Source: an uncultured Pelagibacteraceae bacterium (GTDB lineage: Bacteria; Pseudomonadota; Alphaproteobacteria; Pelagibacterales; Pelagibacteraceae). From it: 64,000 bases of DNA. Below the pieces are notes generated by a model. The model saw only the letters and a program-made list of their open reading frames with translations. It was not told the DNA's origin and searched no databases. Made by a program: the position numbers and the translations under genes. The stretch lies in assembly GCA_902609685.1 (NCBI GenBank), contig CACLSR010000003.1, positions 56,001 to 120,000 on the forward strand, written 5' to 3'. This document shows, one piece after another, positions 45,617 through 54,702 of the stretch; the first letter of the stretch is position 1; each line of letters begins with the position of its first letter.

Positions 45617-45626
45617 AAACTTAAGA

Positions 45627-45664
45627 ACTATAATATATTTTTCAAAAATGTTCAATAGTTGAAC
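45627..45664 (-). promoter_or_regulatory. Promoter with operator copy 4 (GTTCAATAGTTGAAC)
   Basis: Palindrome at 45650-45664. On the minus strand its right half TTGAAC (45655-45650) is followed after exactly 17 bp by TATAGT (45632-45627), and the ATG at 45616 is about 10 bp on. Drives the PhyH-ACP pair and marks the end of the long operon that stops at 45675. Confidence 0.85.
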
Positions 45665-45674
45665 ACATTAAATC

Positions 45675-46637
45675 TTATTGCATTTCTAACATGACTTTTT
45701 TTGCTATTGATTCACCAGTTAGATCATGTTTATTAAGTAAATACTCATATTCTCCCCCTTTATCATAAATATCTTTAACACCAATAAAAATTTGTTTTGG
45801 TTTTTTTTGTTTTGTAGTTAAAAATTCTGAAACTGCACTGCCTAAACCACCCATTACATTATGTTCCTCAACAGTTGCTAATAACTCACTCTCTAAAGAG
45901 TTTTCTATTATTTCTTTATCCAGAGGCTTTATTGTATGCATATTTACAACTTTAGTTGAAATCTTATTTTGTTCTAATATTAAAGCTGCCTGTAATGATT
46001 GGAAAACCATAGATCCAGAGGCAAACAAGGTAACATCTTTTCCATTTTTAATTGTTATAGATTTCCCAATTTCAAAATTATAATCAGTTTTATTTACTAT
46101 AGGATTGTTGGATTTTCCAGTTAATCGAATATATGTTGGTCCCGGATGCTTTAATGCTTTTTCAAGAGACTTATATGTTTCTAAAGAATCAGATGGAGAA
46201 ATAATCGTTATTCCTGGAATAGACCTGAGGATCCCAACATCCTCTATACAGCAATGAGTATATCCTAATGTACCTAATACTAATCCGCTTGCTATTCCAA
46301 CCATGCAAATTTTTTGTTTCATATAGCCTAAATTAACTTTTATTTGTTCACAACATCTCATGGTCTGGAATGGTGCAAATGTTGTAGTCAAAACTTTATA
46401 ATTCTCACTTGCAAGGCCAGTGGCGACACCAATCATATTTTGTTCAGCAATACCAAGATCAAAATACTTATCTGGAAAAGTTTTTCTAAACCTATCTAAA
46501 CCAGCTGATGTTGAAACATCACAAGTTAAAACAACCAGATCTTTGTCATTTTTTGCTATTTCAAGCGCAGAAAGACCTAATGTAGCCCTAGGTCCAATGG
46601 TAGAGAACATCTTTATGCTTTTATCGTTAATATCCAT
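45675..46637 (-). CDS. Transketolase-like protein, C-terminal (Pyr) subunit
   Basis: 320 aa, pyrimidine-binding plus C-terminal domain of a two-part ThDP enzyme. LVVLTCDVSTSAGLDRFRKTF, DLGIAEQNMIGVATGLA (catalytic Glu), TLGYTHCCIEDVGILRSIPGI, YIRLTGKSNN and VEEHNVMGGLGSAVSEFL. Resembles the small transketolase/DXS-type pairs in glycan clusters that transfer a two-carbon unit. Partner is 4 bp upstream. The housekeeping single-chain tkt is at the window start. Confidence 0.9.
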   Translation of the reverse strand: MDINDKSIKMFSTIGPRATLGLSALEIAKNDKDLVVLTCDVSTSAGLDRFRKTFPDKYFDLGIAEQNMIGVATGLASENYKVLTTTFAPFQTMRCCEQIKVNLGYMKQKICMVGIASGLVLGTLGYTHCCIEDVGILRSIPGITIISPSDSLETYKSLEKALKHPGPTYIRLTGKSNNPIVNKTDYNFEIGKSITIKNGKDVTLFASGSMVFQSLQAALILEQNKISTKVVNMHTIKPLDKEIIENSLESELLATVEEHNVMGGLGSAVSEFLTTKQKKPKQIFIGVKDIYDKGGEYEYLLNKHDLTGESIAKKVMLEMQ

Positions 46638-46641
46638 TATT

Positions 46642-47484
46642 TTAAAGTTTAAAATTTTTCTCTAATTCCTCTTTAGCCTGATCATAAAATTTTTTAGTCA
46701 TAACAGCATGGTGCCATGAATTATTATTCTCTGAAAACGAAAATCCTTTGCCCTTAATTGTATTTGCAATAATTGCCCTAGGTTTTTTCTCCTTATCTTT
46801 TGCTAGAAAGTATTTTAACTTCTCAATATCATGACCATCAATCTCAATTGTCTCCCAACCAAAGCTGATCCATTTTTCTCTTAAATTATCAAGTTTCATA
46901 ATTTCATCATTAGATCCTGTTTGCTGAAATTTATTATGGTCAACTAACACAGTTAAATTTTCTAAATTAAAGTTAGATGCCGACATAGCTCCCTCCCATA
47001 TTGAACCTTCGTTACATTCTCCATCACCTAAAACAACATAAACTTGATTTTTCATATTTTTTTTTTTTAATCCTAAACAAACGCCAATACCAAGTGAAAG
47101 ACCCATGCCCAAAGATCCATTAGAAAATTCAATACCTAAATTTCTATTAATTACAGGATGACCAAGTAAATTTGACTCATTTTTTTCAAAAGTTTTTAAT
47201 TCATCATTAGAAATATATCCAATTTCACTCAATGCAGCATAATATGCTAAACAAGCATGACCTTTGCTTAAAATAAATCTATCTCTATCCTCCCACAAAG
47301 GATTTTCTTTATTAATTCTCATTATATCAGAAAATAAAACTGAAACAATTTCTACAATTGATAAAGCTCCGCCAAAATGTGAGCTATCAGCTCCAGCAAT
47401 CAAAGACATATCTAAAATTTTTTTTCTGATATTTAAAGCAAAAATTTTTATTTTATTTATTGATTCCTGTGAAGAACTCTTCAT
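46642..47484 (-). CDS. Transketolase-like protein, N-terminal (PP) subunit
   Basis: 280 aa ThDP-diphosphate-binding half: GADSSHFGGALSIVEI, FILSKGHACLAYYAAL, SNGSLGMGLSLGIGVCLGLKK, VLGDGECNEGSIWEGAM...VDHN (GDG-x-N motif), GWETIEIDGHDIE and ANTIKGKGFS. Pairs with the 45675 gene. Four-bp overlap with the SDR upstream. Confidence 0.92.
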   Translation of the reverse strand: MKSSSQESINKIKIFALNIRKKILDMSLIAGADSSHFGGALSIVEIVSVLFSDIMRINKENPLWEDRDRFILSKGHACLAYYAALSEIGYISNDELKTFEKNESNLLGHPVINRNLGIEFSNGSLGMGLSLGIGVCLGLKKKNMKNQVYVVLGDGECNEGSIWEGAMSASNFNLENLTVLVDHNKFQQTGSNDEIMKLDNLREKWISFGWETIEIDGHDIEKLKYFLAKDKEKKPRAIIANTIKGKGFSFSENNNSWHHAVMTKKFYDQAKEELEKNFKL

Positions 47485-48224
47485 TGCATTCCACCATCTA
47501 CTCTGATTGTTTGTCCTGTTATAAAGGAGGATAAATCAGATGATAAAAATAAAACAGAGTTAGCTATATCTTTTGGTTTGCCTATTCTTTTAAGTGAAGA
47601 TCTCTCGATAATCTCGTTCATAAGTTCTTTTTTAGTATTTTGTATTGCCATATCTGTCTCAGTTAAACCTGGGGCTATGCTATTAACTCTAATATTATGT
47701 CTCCCAAGCTCAGAAGATAAAGATTTAGTTAATGATACCAAAGATAGTTTTGATGCTGAATAAGCACTTCTTCCAACATTACTATCAAATGCTGAGGTAG
47801 ACGAAATATTAATTATACTTCCATTTTTATGAGGTAGCATTGATTTTAAAATAATTTGAGTTAATTGGACTACGGAAAAAAAGTTTGTTTCATATATCTC
47901 TTTAAAATTTTTTAAAGTTGTCATTTGAAATAACGCAGTATGAATAGTACCTGCATTATTAATCAAAACATCTATCTTATTGTATTTTTTTACAATCCCT
48001 AGTGCTTTTTCTTTTACTTGATCTAAATTTGCCAAATCAAAGAAAATTGGTTCAATATTAACATTATTTTTTTTTTTAAGTTCCTCAATAAAAGTTATGT
48101 GTTTTTCATCTTCATTTCTTGAACAAGCAATTATATCAGCATTATTTTCAGCAAGTAATTTTAAAATTTCTTTTCCAATACCCCTGCTAGAACCTGTAAG
48201 AACAGCTATTTTCTTTTTTAACAT
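47481..48224 (-). CDS. FabG-like short-chain dehydrogenase
   Basis: 247 aa: AVLTGSSRGIGKEILKLL, LINNAGTIHTAL, IINISSTSAFDSNVGRSAYSASKLSLVSLTKSL (Ser/Tyr/Lys), NSIAPGLTETDM and ITGQTIRVDGGMQ. Closest to 3-oxoacyl-ACP reductases; with ACP and FabZ-like genes in the same region it may reduce a 3-oxoacyl chain, or act on a sugar. Confidence 0.9.
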   Translation of the reverse strand: MLKKKIAVLTGSSRGIGKEILKLLAENNADIIACSRNEDEKHITFIEELKKKNNVNIEPIFFDLANLDQVKEKALGIVKKYNKIDVLINNAGTIHTALFQMTTLKNFKEIYETNFFSVVQLTQIILKSMLPHKNGSIINISSTSAFDSNVGRSAYSASKLSLVSLTKSLSSELGRHNIRVNSIAPGLTETDMAIQNTKKELMNEIIERSSLKRIGKPKDIANSVLFLSSDLSSFITGQTIRVDGGMQ

Positions 48225-48225
48225 T

Positions 48226-49287
48226 TTACTCTATGTAATCTTCTTTACTAAAAATATCCTCGGCAAGAGCAGGTTTAAATATTGTTTGTCCACTTTTAGT
48301 CATAAACTTTCTAATGAACTCTTTATCTTCTCCAGCTAAACATAAATCGCTGTGGTTTCTGAAATATTTAATTCTAAACCCGTGTTCAATAATTTCTTTT
48401 AACGATTTTTCAAAAATATTACCAATTTTGATATGTACATATGGGCAAACCAAAACATCTCCAATTGGTGTTACGTAAACTCTATTAACTGTGGTACAGC
48501 CAAGAATTTTTTCGTGATTCTTATCAAAAGGATTCCAAACATTTCTAACTAAATTTTTATATTCTTTTCTAATTTTCCTTAAATATTCTCTATCCTTATC
48601 ATCACAAATAATGCCTTCAGCGTTTTGCCACATACCAGAAGGCACAGCTACATTAAGAAGTGTCTTGTACCTTTTTTGTTTTGAGTAATCTAGTAGCTGC
48701 TTAAAATGCTCAGTGTTGGCGTTATAGTGTCCCACTGTAATATTTAAGTAAGGATCCATTCCCGCATTTTTAACATGCTCTAAAGCTGCTATTGCTCTTT
48801 TCCAAGATTCTTTTCTTCCTCTAATTTCATCATGAATTTTTTCATCCATACTATCTATACTGACTGATACTCTGCTCACTTTGTATTCAGCTAATCGTTT
48901 TGCCATTGACTCATCTAAATAGAAACCATTGGTGGTTAAGTACATATAAAATCTCTCAGGTTTAATTGCTTCTAAAACTTGAAATAATTTTTTTGGTTGA
49001 AGTAAAAGCTCTCCACCCTGAAGATCAAACTCAAAATATCCTAACTCATCAGCCTCATCAGCTAATTTTTTTATTGCGCCTATATCAAGATATTCTTTAA
49101 CGTGATCTCCTTTTGGAGAATTTGTAAAACAATATTTACATCTTAAATTGCAAGCATTATTGAAATTTAAATCTATACCTCTAGTTTTTGTACCAACCTT
49201 ACCGTCATTTTTATTAACATAATCATAAAAATCTTTCAATTTTTTAACTAATCTAGGCTTATTTAAAAGTGATGAAGCTATAGGCAT
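48226..49287 (-). CDS. Radical SAM / SPASM-domain enzyme
   Basis: 353 aa. FNNACNLRCKYCFTNS holds the CxxxCxxC cluster, then FDLQGGELLLQPKKL, YLTTNGFYLD, SVSIDSMDEKIHDEIRG; C-terminal cysteines in KILGCTTVNRVYVTPIGDVLVCPYVHIKIGNI and DLCLAGE for auxiliary iron-sulfur binding. Of the MoaA/PqqE superfamily with SPASM. Between the FabZ-like and FabG-like genes; substrate unknown. Confidence 0.88.
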   Translation of the reverse strand: MPIASSLLNKPRLVKKLKDFYDYVNKNDGKVGTKTRGIDLNFNNACNLRCKYCFTNSPKGDHVKEYLDIGAIKKLADEADELGYFEFDLQGGELLLQPKKLFQVLEAIKPERFYMYLTTNGFYLDESMAKRLAEYKVSRVSVSIDSMDEKIHDEIRGRKESWKRAIAALEHVKNAGMDPYLNITVGHYNANTEHFKQLLDYSKQKRYKTLLNVAVPSGMWQNAEGIICDDKDREYLRKIRKEYKNLVRNVWNPFDKNHEKILGCTTVNRVYVTPIGDVLVCPYVHIKIGNIFEKSLKEIIEHGFRIKYFRNHSDLCLAGEDKEFIRKFMTKSGQTIFKPALAEDIFSKEDYIE

Positions 49288-49296
49288 AAAAATAAA

Positions 49297-49755
49297 TTAC
49301 TTTAAACTATACTTTCTTATTTCACCTGGCAATACTAAATTAAATTCAGCTTTGCAAACCAATTCATTTTTTACAAACCCTTCTCCTTGACAAATAGCTA
49401 AACCTCTTTTAAATGATTTTATTTCTGTAACCATTTCAAGTTTAGTGTCCGGTAAAATTTTTTTTAAAAACTTTAAATTATTAGCTGAGGTCAAATAAAC
49501 AATTTTTCCCTTATTATCTGGTAATGTTAAAATTGCAAGAGCACACATTTGAACTAAAGATTCTATCTGAAGCATACCTGGCATGTTCGGGTCATCAGGC
49601 CAATGAACTTTAAAAAACCACTCATCTTTTTTTAAAATTTTAAAACCTTTGGCACTTTTTCCTGGAATAACCTCGGAAGCCTCATCAATGAGTAAATATG
49701 GTTCTCTATTTTGCTGATATTCATATATCAATTTTTTGTTCAACTTCAACTTCAT
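49297..49755 (-). CDS. FabZ-like hotdog dehydratase
   Basis: 152 aa. EPYLLIDEASEVIPGKSAKGFK, WFFKVHWPDDPNMPGMLQIESLVQMCA (FabZ: HFPGxPVMPGVLxxEAxAQ; active His kept, Glu kept) and KFLKKILPDTKLEMVTEI. 3-hydroxyacyl-ACP dehydratase or thioesterase-like. Overlaps the LuxC-like gene by 4 bp. HxPDDP instead of HFPGxP hints at a dedicated substrate. Confidence 0.85.
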   Translation of the reverse strand: MKLKLNKKLIYEYQQNREPYLLIDEASEVIPGKSAKGFKILKKDEWFFKVHWPDDPNMPGMLQIESLVQMCALAILTLPDNKGKIVYLTSANNLKFLKKILPDTKLEMVTEIKSFKRGLAICQGEGFVKNELVCKAEFNLVLPGEIRKYSLK

Positions 49756-50933
49756 CGTATATCGATTATTCGAGTTAATGTTTTATTTAGGTCATACCCA
49801 TCCCAAACTAAATCAAGATTTAATGCTTGACCTATTGGAACGACCCTATCTATTCCTTCTAATAAGTTGTTATTAAAAAATTTTTGAAAAAATTTTTTTT
49901 GAAAACCATAATATGTTAGAGTTTGAACTTTCTTATTTATAACTTTGTTTAAAAACTTAAGATTTTTTGAGTTTATCTGATAAAAAAAACCATAATTCCC
50001 TCTTAAAAGATCTATGTCTTTTTTTATATCTCTAAGATTTAATGTATAAACATTATTTTTGTATTTTTTAAAAGATCCTAACTTATTTGAAAAAGCCTCT
50101 TTGCAAAATTTTGTATATTTATCCATACTCATATCATCTGTTAGATCATATTTTTTGTCGACAACATTGCTTAAATTTAACCAAAATTTATCTTTAACTA
50201 TTTGATTGTTCTCACCAAACCAAATAATTAGATGTGGCGATGAGCAAGCATTTTGGTCTACTAAATAGGTATCATTATAAAATTTTTCTGCGAGTCGTCT
50301 TGCTTCAAAGGATTTTAAAGAAATTAGTTTTTGTGTATTAATAATACTAAGAGAGTATCTATCAGCAAATGATAAATCAAAAGCTCTAGGATTAATTTCA
50401 AAACTTCGAATTTTTTTTATTGTATTATCTCCACCCCATATAATTCGTACGTCACAATTTAGAGATGCAATTTTCGTAAATTCATCGTTATCTTGATATC
50501 TAACTATTTGAATCATTTTTTTAATATTGTTAAATCCTTTTTTTAAAACTTTATTTATAGCATCACAAATAATCTTTATTTGTACGAAGTTTTGAGATGG
50601 AACTTTGATGATATTAGAGTTACCTGTAAGAAGACCAAATATTAGAGAATATGCAAAATTTATTGGAACATTAGAGGGTGTGATATGAAAGACCAAACCT
50701 AAACCTGATCTCAAATCAATATTATTTTTAAAGAAATTTTTTTTAAATTTTTCTATATTTTTTGCTCTGCAAAAAAAGGACAGAGTTTTTATATCTGGAT
50801 ATAAATTTAAATTTTTTACTTTATTAAGCTCACTTGAAAACGTTTCTAGAAAACTACATATTTCTTTATCATAAGGTTTCAAAAGTTTTTTTTTGAAAGT
50901 TTTTTTACCTACTAAAAAATTAATATTATTCAT
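49752..50933 (-). CDS. LuxC-like acyl-CoA/acyl-ACP reductase
   Basis: 393 aa of the LuxC family (fatty-acyl reductase of the luciferase system). GLVFHITPSNVPINFAYSLIFGLLTGNSNIIKVPSQ and catalytic Cys230 in YLVDQNACSSPHLIIWFG, with IIWGGDNTI and FADRYSLS. Would make an aldehyde from an activated acyl group. Overlaps the LuxE-like gene by 4 bp; the pair occurs without luciferase genes. Confidence 0.86.
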   Translation of the reverse strand: MNNINFLVGKKTFKKKLLKPYDKEICSFLETFSSELNKVKNLNLYPDIKTLSFFCRAKNIEKFKKNFFKNNIDLRSGLGLVFHITPSNVPINFAYSLIFGLLTGNSNIIKVPSQNFVQIKIICDAINKVLKKGFNNIKKMIQIVRYQDNDEFTKIASLNCDVRIIWGGDNTIKKIRSFEINPRAFDLSFADRYSLSIINTQKLISLKSFEARRLAEKFYNDTYLVDQNACSSPHLIIWFGENNQIVKDKFWLNLSNVVDKKYDLTDDMSMDKYTKFCKEAFSNKLGSFKKYKNNVYTLNLRDIKKDIDLLRGNYGFFYQINSKNLKFLNKVINKKVQTLTYYGFQKKFFQKFFNNNLLEGIDRVVPIGQALNLDLVWDGYDLNKTLTRIIDIR

Positions 50934-51985
50934 ATAGTATCACTACAACCCCTAAGTTCAGATTTAAGAACTCTTCCATGTATTATAAATTGAGTGCCTT
51001 TAAAAAAACATTCACACTCTTTATTAATTTTAATTTCACCTATGTCATCAGTAAGTATCGAATGACCTGGGTAGCTTGAAGGTAATAAGGATAATAATTG
51101 AACAAATCCTTTTTTATTTTTACCAAGAATTTTAAAATGTCTATCTCTTATTAAAATTTCAGAATATTTAGTTGTTACAAAATTTGAACATTTTTCACAT
51201 TCAAAAAAAATTGAACCAGTTTGCTCAACTAAACCATAATAATTGTAAATTTTTTTTAAACCATAATTTTTTTTTAAAGTCTCTTTTAATTTATAATTAC
51301 TTATTTTTAAATTTTCCATTTTCTTCCAACCACCACCATGTATCAGAATTCCTTTTGAAAATTCTTTATTCATGTTCTTAATAATCTCTTTTTGAATGAG
51401 GTGCTCATAAACAATACTAGTAAAACCAAACATTAAAAAATCTTTTGATTTATTTTTCAGTAAAAATTTATCAAGTTCATGAACTTTAATGTTATTCTTT
51501 TCATCAATTAAAAAAAGAGGATCTTTACCAAATAAAGAAAATCCATGTATTGCAGCTAATCGTGCATTAAAATTACTATCATTTCGATTGGGTTTTTTAT
51601 CAAAAATTAACATTGGTAATCTTTTTTTACTTTTAAATATTTGTTTAAAAATTTCATTAAGCGCAATTATTTGATTCCTTGAATTTTCCTCATCTAGAAA
51701 AATTTTGGATGGCTTTGATCCAGTAGTCCCTGATGATTGTAAGACTCTTACAATTTTATTATTATCAACACTCATCAGTTCTTTTTCCTTAAAAATTCTT
51801 ACAGGTAAAAAAGGGAATAGTTCAAGTTTCTTATTTTTAAGATCATAATTAGTTTTTTTTATAAAATTTCCATAGTCAATTGAATTTTTTGAGTGATACT
51901 TAATAAGTGAATACATTTTATTTTGGAAAATATATTTCTTTTTTAATAAGTCAGGAGATTGATTATGATTTTTAAATTTACTCAT
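50930..51985 (-). CDS. LuxE-like acyl-protein synthetase
   Basis: 351 aa, AMP-forming. VLQSSGTTGSKPSKIFLDEENS (residues 81-102, adenylate loop), FGFTSIVYEH, ILIHGGGWKKMENLKIS, IYNYYGLVEQTGSIFFEC and TDDIGEI are LuxE features. Would activate a carboxylic acid for the LuxC-like reductase. Eight-bp overlap with the AAC(3)-like gene. Confidence 0.86.
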   Translation of the reverse strand: MSKFKNHNQSPDLLKKKYIFQNKMYSLIKYHSKNSIDYGNFIKKTNYDLKNKKLELFPFLPVRIFKEKELMSVDNNKIVRVLQSSGTTGSKPSKIFLDEENSRNQIIALNEIFKQIFKSKKRLPMLIFDKKPNRNDSNFNARLAAIHGFSLFGKDPLFLIDEKNNIKVHELDKFLLKNKSKDFLMFGFTSIVYEHLIQKEIIKNMNKEFSKGILIHGGGWKKMENLKISNYKLKETLKKNYGLKKIYNYYGLVEQTGSIFFECEKCSNFVTTKYSEILIRDRHFKILGKNKKGFVQLLSLLPSSYPGHSILTDDIGEIKINKECECFFKGTQFIIHGRVLKSELRGCSDTI

Positions 51986-52751
51986 CTATTTTTACTGAAA
52001 AAATAAAGTCCCCATTATTTGCAAGATCTTTTTTTAAAAGATCATAAGCAACTTTAATATTTATGATTTGTACTTCCGAGGAATTATTTAGAATTTTCAA
52101 TTTTTGAAATGCATTATTATTTAACAAAATTTTATCAAACTTTTCGCTAATAAGAGTTGCTCCAATATTTTTTTTTAGATCCCTTACATACATTGAATAA
52201 GTTTTTTTTGTTTTTTTTTTATCTTTATCAGTACAAAAACCTGTAAAGTTTTTCATATATCTATAGCTTACCCCAACTTCTTGTTCTACCACATGTACAA
52301 AAGGGAAACCTCTAGATCTATAATGTAAATCTATAAACAAATTTTTTGCCTTTTTACTTATTAAATAACCAAAAGGTGAATTTAGGCTAAAACAATCTTT
52401 ATGTTCTAATTCGGATATAAATTGCATATCTTTGCCTGTAACTACAAATGAATAAATCGGATTTTTTGTCCTCAGAAAATCATTCCTTTTTAAAGCAATG
52501 TTTGAAAGGGTACCACAAAATGATTCTGTCGTTTTGTAATGATAATCGTTTCCCTTACAAAAGTCCCAATTAAAAGTTGGAAATAATAAATTTCCATTTT
52601 TTCCAATTTTATCTTTAAGCATGTCTATTATTTTGTCTGGTGATATTACATTTTTGAAATTTCTATTATTTATTAATATTCTTAGGATATCTGATGATAC
52701 AAGAACTGTATCTCCATCATTAATATCAATTTTAGAAAATATATTATCCAT
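51978..52751 (-). CDS. AAC(3)-family N-acetyltransferase-like protein
   Basis: 257 aa. DTVLVSSDILRIL, NGNLLFPTFNWDFCKGNDYHYKTT (AAC(3): lLmPtFty.f), LSNIALKRNDFLRTKNPIYSFVVTG (SR..hP..S..a.G) and SPFGYLISK. The antibiotic-resistance name is a family label; these are common in glycan clusters and likely acylate an amino-sugar. Overlaps the peptidase-like gene by one base. Confidence 0.82.
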   Translation of the reverse strand: MDNIFSKIDINDGDTVLVSSDILRILINNRNFKNVISPDKIIDMLKDKIGKNGNLLFPTFNWDFCKGNDYHYKTTESFCGTLSNIALKRNDFLRTKNPIYSFVVTGKDMQFISELEHKDCFSLNSPFGYLISKKAKNLFIDLHYRSRGFPFVHVVEQEVGVSYRYMKNFTGFCTDKDKKKTKKTYSMYVRDLKKNIGATLISEKFDKILLNNNAFQKLKILNNSSEVQIINIKVAYDLLKKDLANNGDFIFSVKIDE

Positions 52752-54016
52752 TAATTAATTACACCAGACTTTTTTAATATTAAATATTGCTCTAAAAGAT
52801 TATTAAGAGATACATTGAGAATATTTGAAATTTCAAAGATGCTTCTTTTGCCATTTGAATAGGCAAGAAGATTTTTTCTAATGTACAATTCTTTTTTATA
52901 AGTATTTTTCTTAGAAAATTTTACAGTATAAAGATTTCTTCGACCTAATTGTGGCTCACATAGATATTTAAACTTAGGGTATAAACCGATTTCAAAGGCA
53001 TCTATAATACTTTTCATTATTTTAAATGATTGAGCTAAACCTTTCTCCGTAACTAAATTAAAATCATCCTTACTGGTGTGGTATTCTGGGTAAGTTTTAG
53101 ATTTAGAAAAGGAACAAACTGGTAAATCTACTCCTGGAGAACAATATTGTCTCTCATCACTTCCTCTATCGAGAAAAGTATACTTATGTACATTTTTAAA
53201 ACCATTAAGTGCTGCGTTTAAAGAAAAATCTGCGATAGTATTCTCATCGGGAGTGTGAACTATGCTATATGACCTTTCATCTCCAACACAAGTTAATACA
53301 TACCCGCTTATGACTCTTTTTTTTAGTAATTTTATTTTTTTAGAAATATAAGCAATAGATCCAATTGTTTCTGGAAGTAAAACAAATCTATAAGTATAAT
53401 TACTTCTTTTATAATTCTTTTTTATATATAAAAGTAATGCATTTAATAATACAGGTCCAGATAACTCATTATTTGCCATTGAAGGATGGCAGATATAGCT
53501 ACTAAAAAAAATTTCTTTTTTTGATTTTCCCGGTAAAACTGCTTCGGCTACCTCTAAATGACCCTTTTTAAATTTCGAGTCTATGAAAGCACGATATTTT
53601 CCATCTGGAAGATCTTCTTTTTCTTTTTCAGATAAACAAAATCCCCAATCTTTATTATAATATGATGTTACGTAAGGAATTGCGTCAGGCATAGATTTTT
53701 CAGTAAAAATTTTTTTTAGAATATCTTTTTTATTGAAAAATTTGTCAATTGGTTGAGAGTAGCTAACAATATGTAGGTTAGATTTTTTAAACTCAGCAAA
53801 TTTTTTACCATTCTCATGTTGTAAATACGCCTCATTAATTATCCACTCATCAGGGATTATCCAGTCCAAAACTTTTGTTCTAGATTTAAACTTAATAATT
53901 TTAAATTCAGGATTTATTTTTTTAAAATATTTTATTGTTTCTCTATTTCCCTTTCCAATTAATGATCTACACAAAGGATATAAATCTTTAGCCCATTTAA
54001 TCATATTATTTTTCAT
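52751..54016 (-). CDS. DUF4910/DUF2172 M28-like peptidase-fold protein
   Basis: 421 aa. Zinc-peptidase-like ligands in SSYICHPSMANNELSGPVLL, LLPETIGSIAYI, SDERQYCSPGVDLPV and PEYHTSKDDFNLV, the DUF4910 arrangement; a C-terminal segment SNGKRSIFEISNILNVSLNNLLEQYLILKKSGVI looks like a winged helix. Such genes often sit in LPS/capsule clusters; they may deacylate or hydrolyse an amide. No signal peptide, so cytoplasmic. Confidence 0.85.
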   Translation of the reverse strand: MKNNMIKWAKDLYPLCRSLIGKGNRETIKYFKKINPEFKIIKFKSRTKVLDWIIPDEWIINEAYLQHENGKKFAEFKKSNLHIVSYSQPIDKFFNKKDILKKIFTEKSMPDAIPYVTSYYNKDWGFCLSEKEKEDLPDGKYRAFIDSKFKKGHLEVAEAVLPGKSKKEIFFSSYICHPSMANNELSGPVLLNALLLYIKKNYKRSNYTYRFVLLPETIGSIAYISKKIKLLKKRVISGYVLTCVGDERSYSIVHTPDENTIADFSLNAALNGFKNVHKYTFLDRGSDERQYCSPGVDLPVCSFSKSKTYPEYHTSKDDFNLVTEKGLAQSFKIMKSIIDAFEIGLYPKFKYLCEPQLGRRNLYTVKFSKKNTYKKELYIRKNLLAYSNGKRSIFEISNILNVSLNNLLEQYLILKKSGVIN

Positions 54017-54697
54017 TTATTTGATTTTTTCTAAATAAACATCTGGTTGATAGTTTTTTTTTAAATATTTTTTTTTAAAATTTTTTCTATTGTCGATTAA
54101 AAACTCCTTTAATGCTCTGGATTCTCCAGATTTTTTAAGATCTAAATTTCCCTCATCAAAAACTATTAATCCACCTTTAGACATTCTTGTGCTTAATAAT
54201 TTTAAAATTTTTTCAGTAGTAGAGTACAAATCACAATCGATATAAATAAAACTTAATTTTTTAAATTTTTTAAGATGAATATCTAGATTCAAAATGTCAT
54301 CATTTATTAATTTAATATTTTTGAAATTATAAAACTTAATAATTTTTTTTAAAAAATTCAAATCACCCGTAAATGAATTTCTTTTAAAATCTCTTGAATT
54401 TATTGGCATTCCTTTAAAATGATCATATCCTATGATCTTTTTATTTAATTTTAAATAATCGTGAATTTTTTTTATACCTAAAAGATTATTTCCATTCCAA
54501 ACTCCGAATTCAATTATGTCACCTTTTACATCCTTAACTTTTTTTAATAACTCATAACAAGTTAAAAATTTAAATAGAGATTTGTCTCCAACAAAAGATC
54601 CAAAATTTTTAAGTATAAACTCATTTTTTAAATTTTTTTTTAAATTTATAACATTAAGATATTTTCCTGAAGATAGTTTATTACTATAGAAGTTCAT
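54017..54697 (-). CDS. TylF-like class I methyltransferase
   Basis: 226 aa. DIIEFGVWNGNNLLGIKK (motif I), IIGYDHFKGMPINSRDF (TylF/MycF acidic segment), DDILNLD, LSFIYIDCDLYSTTEKILKLL (metal-binding D-x-D) and GGLIVFDEGN. Sugar O-methyltransferase is the best guess. 5 bp after the PhyH gene. Confidence 0.82.
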   Translation of the reverse strand: MNFYSNKLSSGKYLNVINLKKNLKNEFILKNFGSFVGDKSLFKFLTCYELLKKVKDVKGDIIEFGVWNGNNLLGIKKIHDYLKLNKKIIGYDHFKGMPINSRDFKRNSFTGDLNFLKKIIKFYNFKNIKLINDDILNLDIHLKKFKKLSFIYIDCDLYSTTEKILKLLSTRMSKGGLIVFDEGNLDLKKSGESRALKEFLIDNRKNFKKKYLKKNYQPDVYLEKIK

Positions 54698-54702
54698 TTG
54701 GA

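Noticed and set aside
45617-45655. N-terminal extension of the 44831 PhyH protein from TTG 45655
   Set aside because: It would place coding sequence over the promoter -10 and operator; the ATG at 45616 gives a family-like start.
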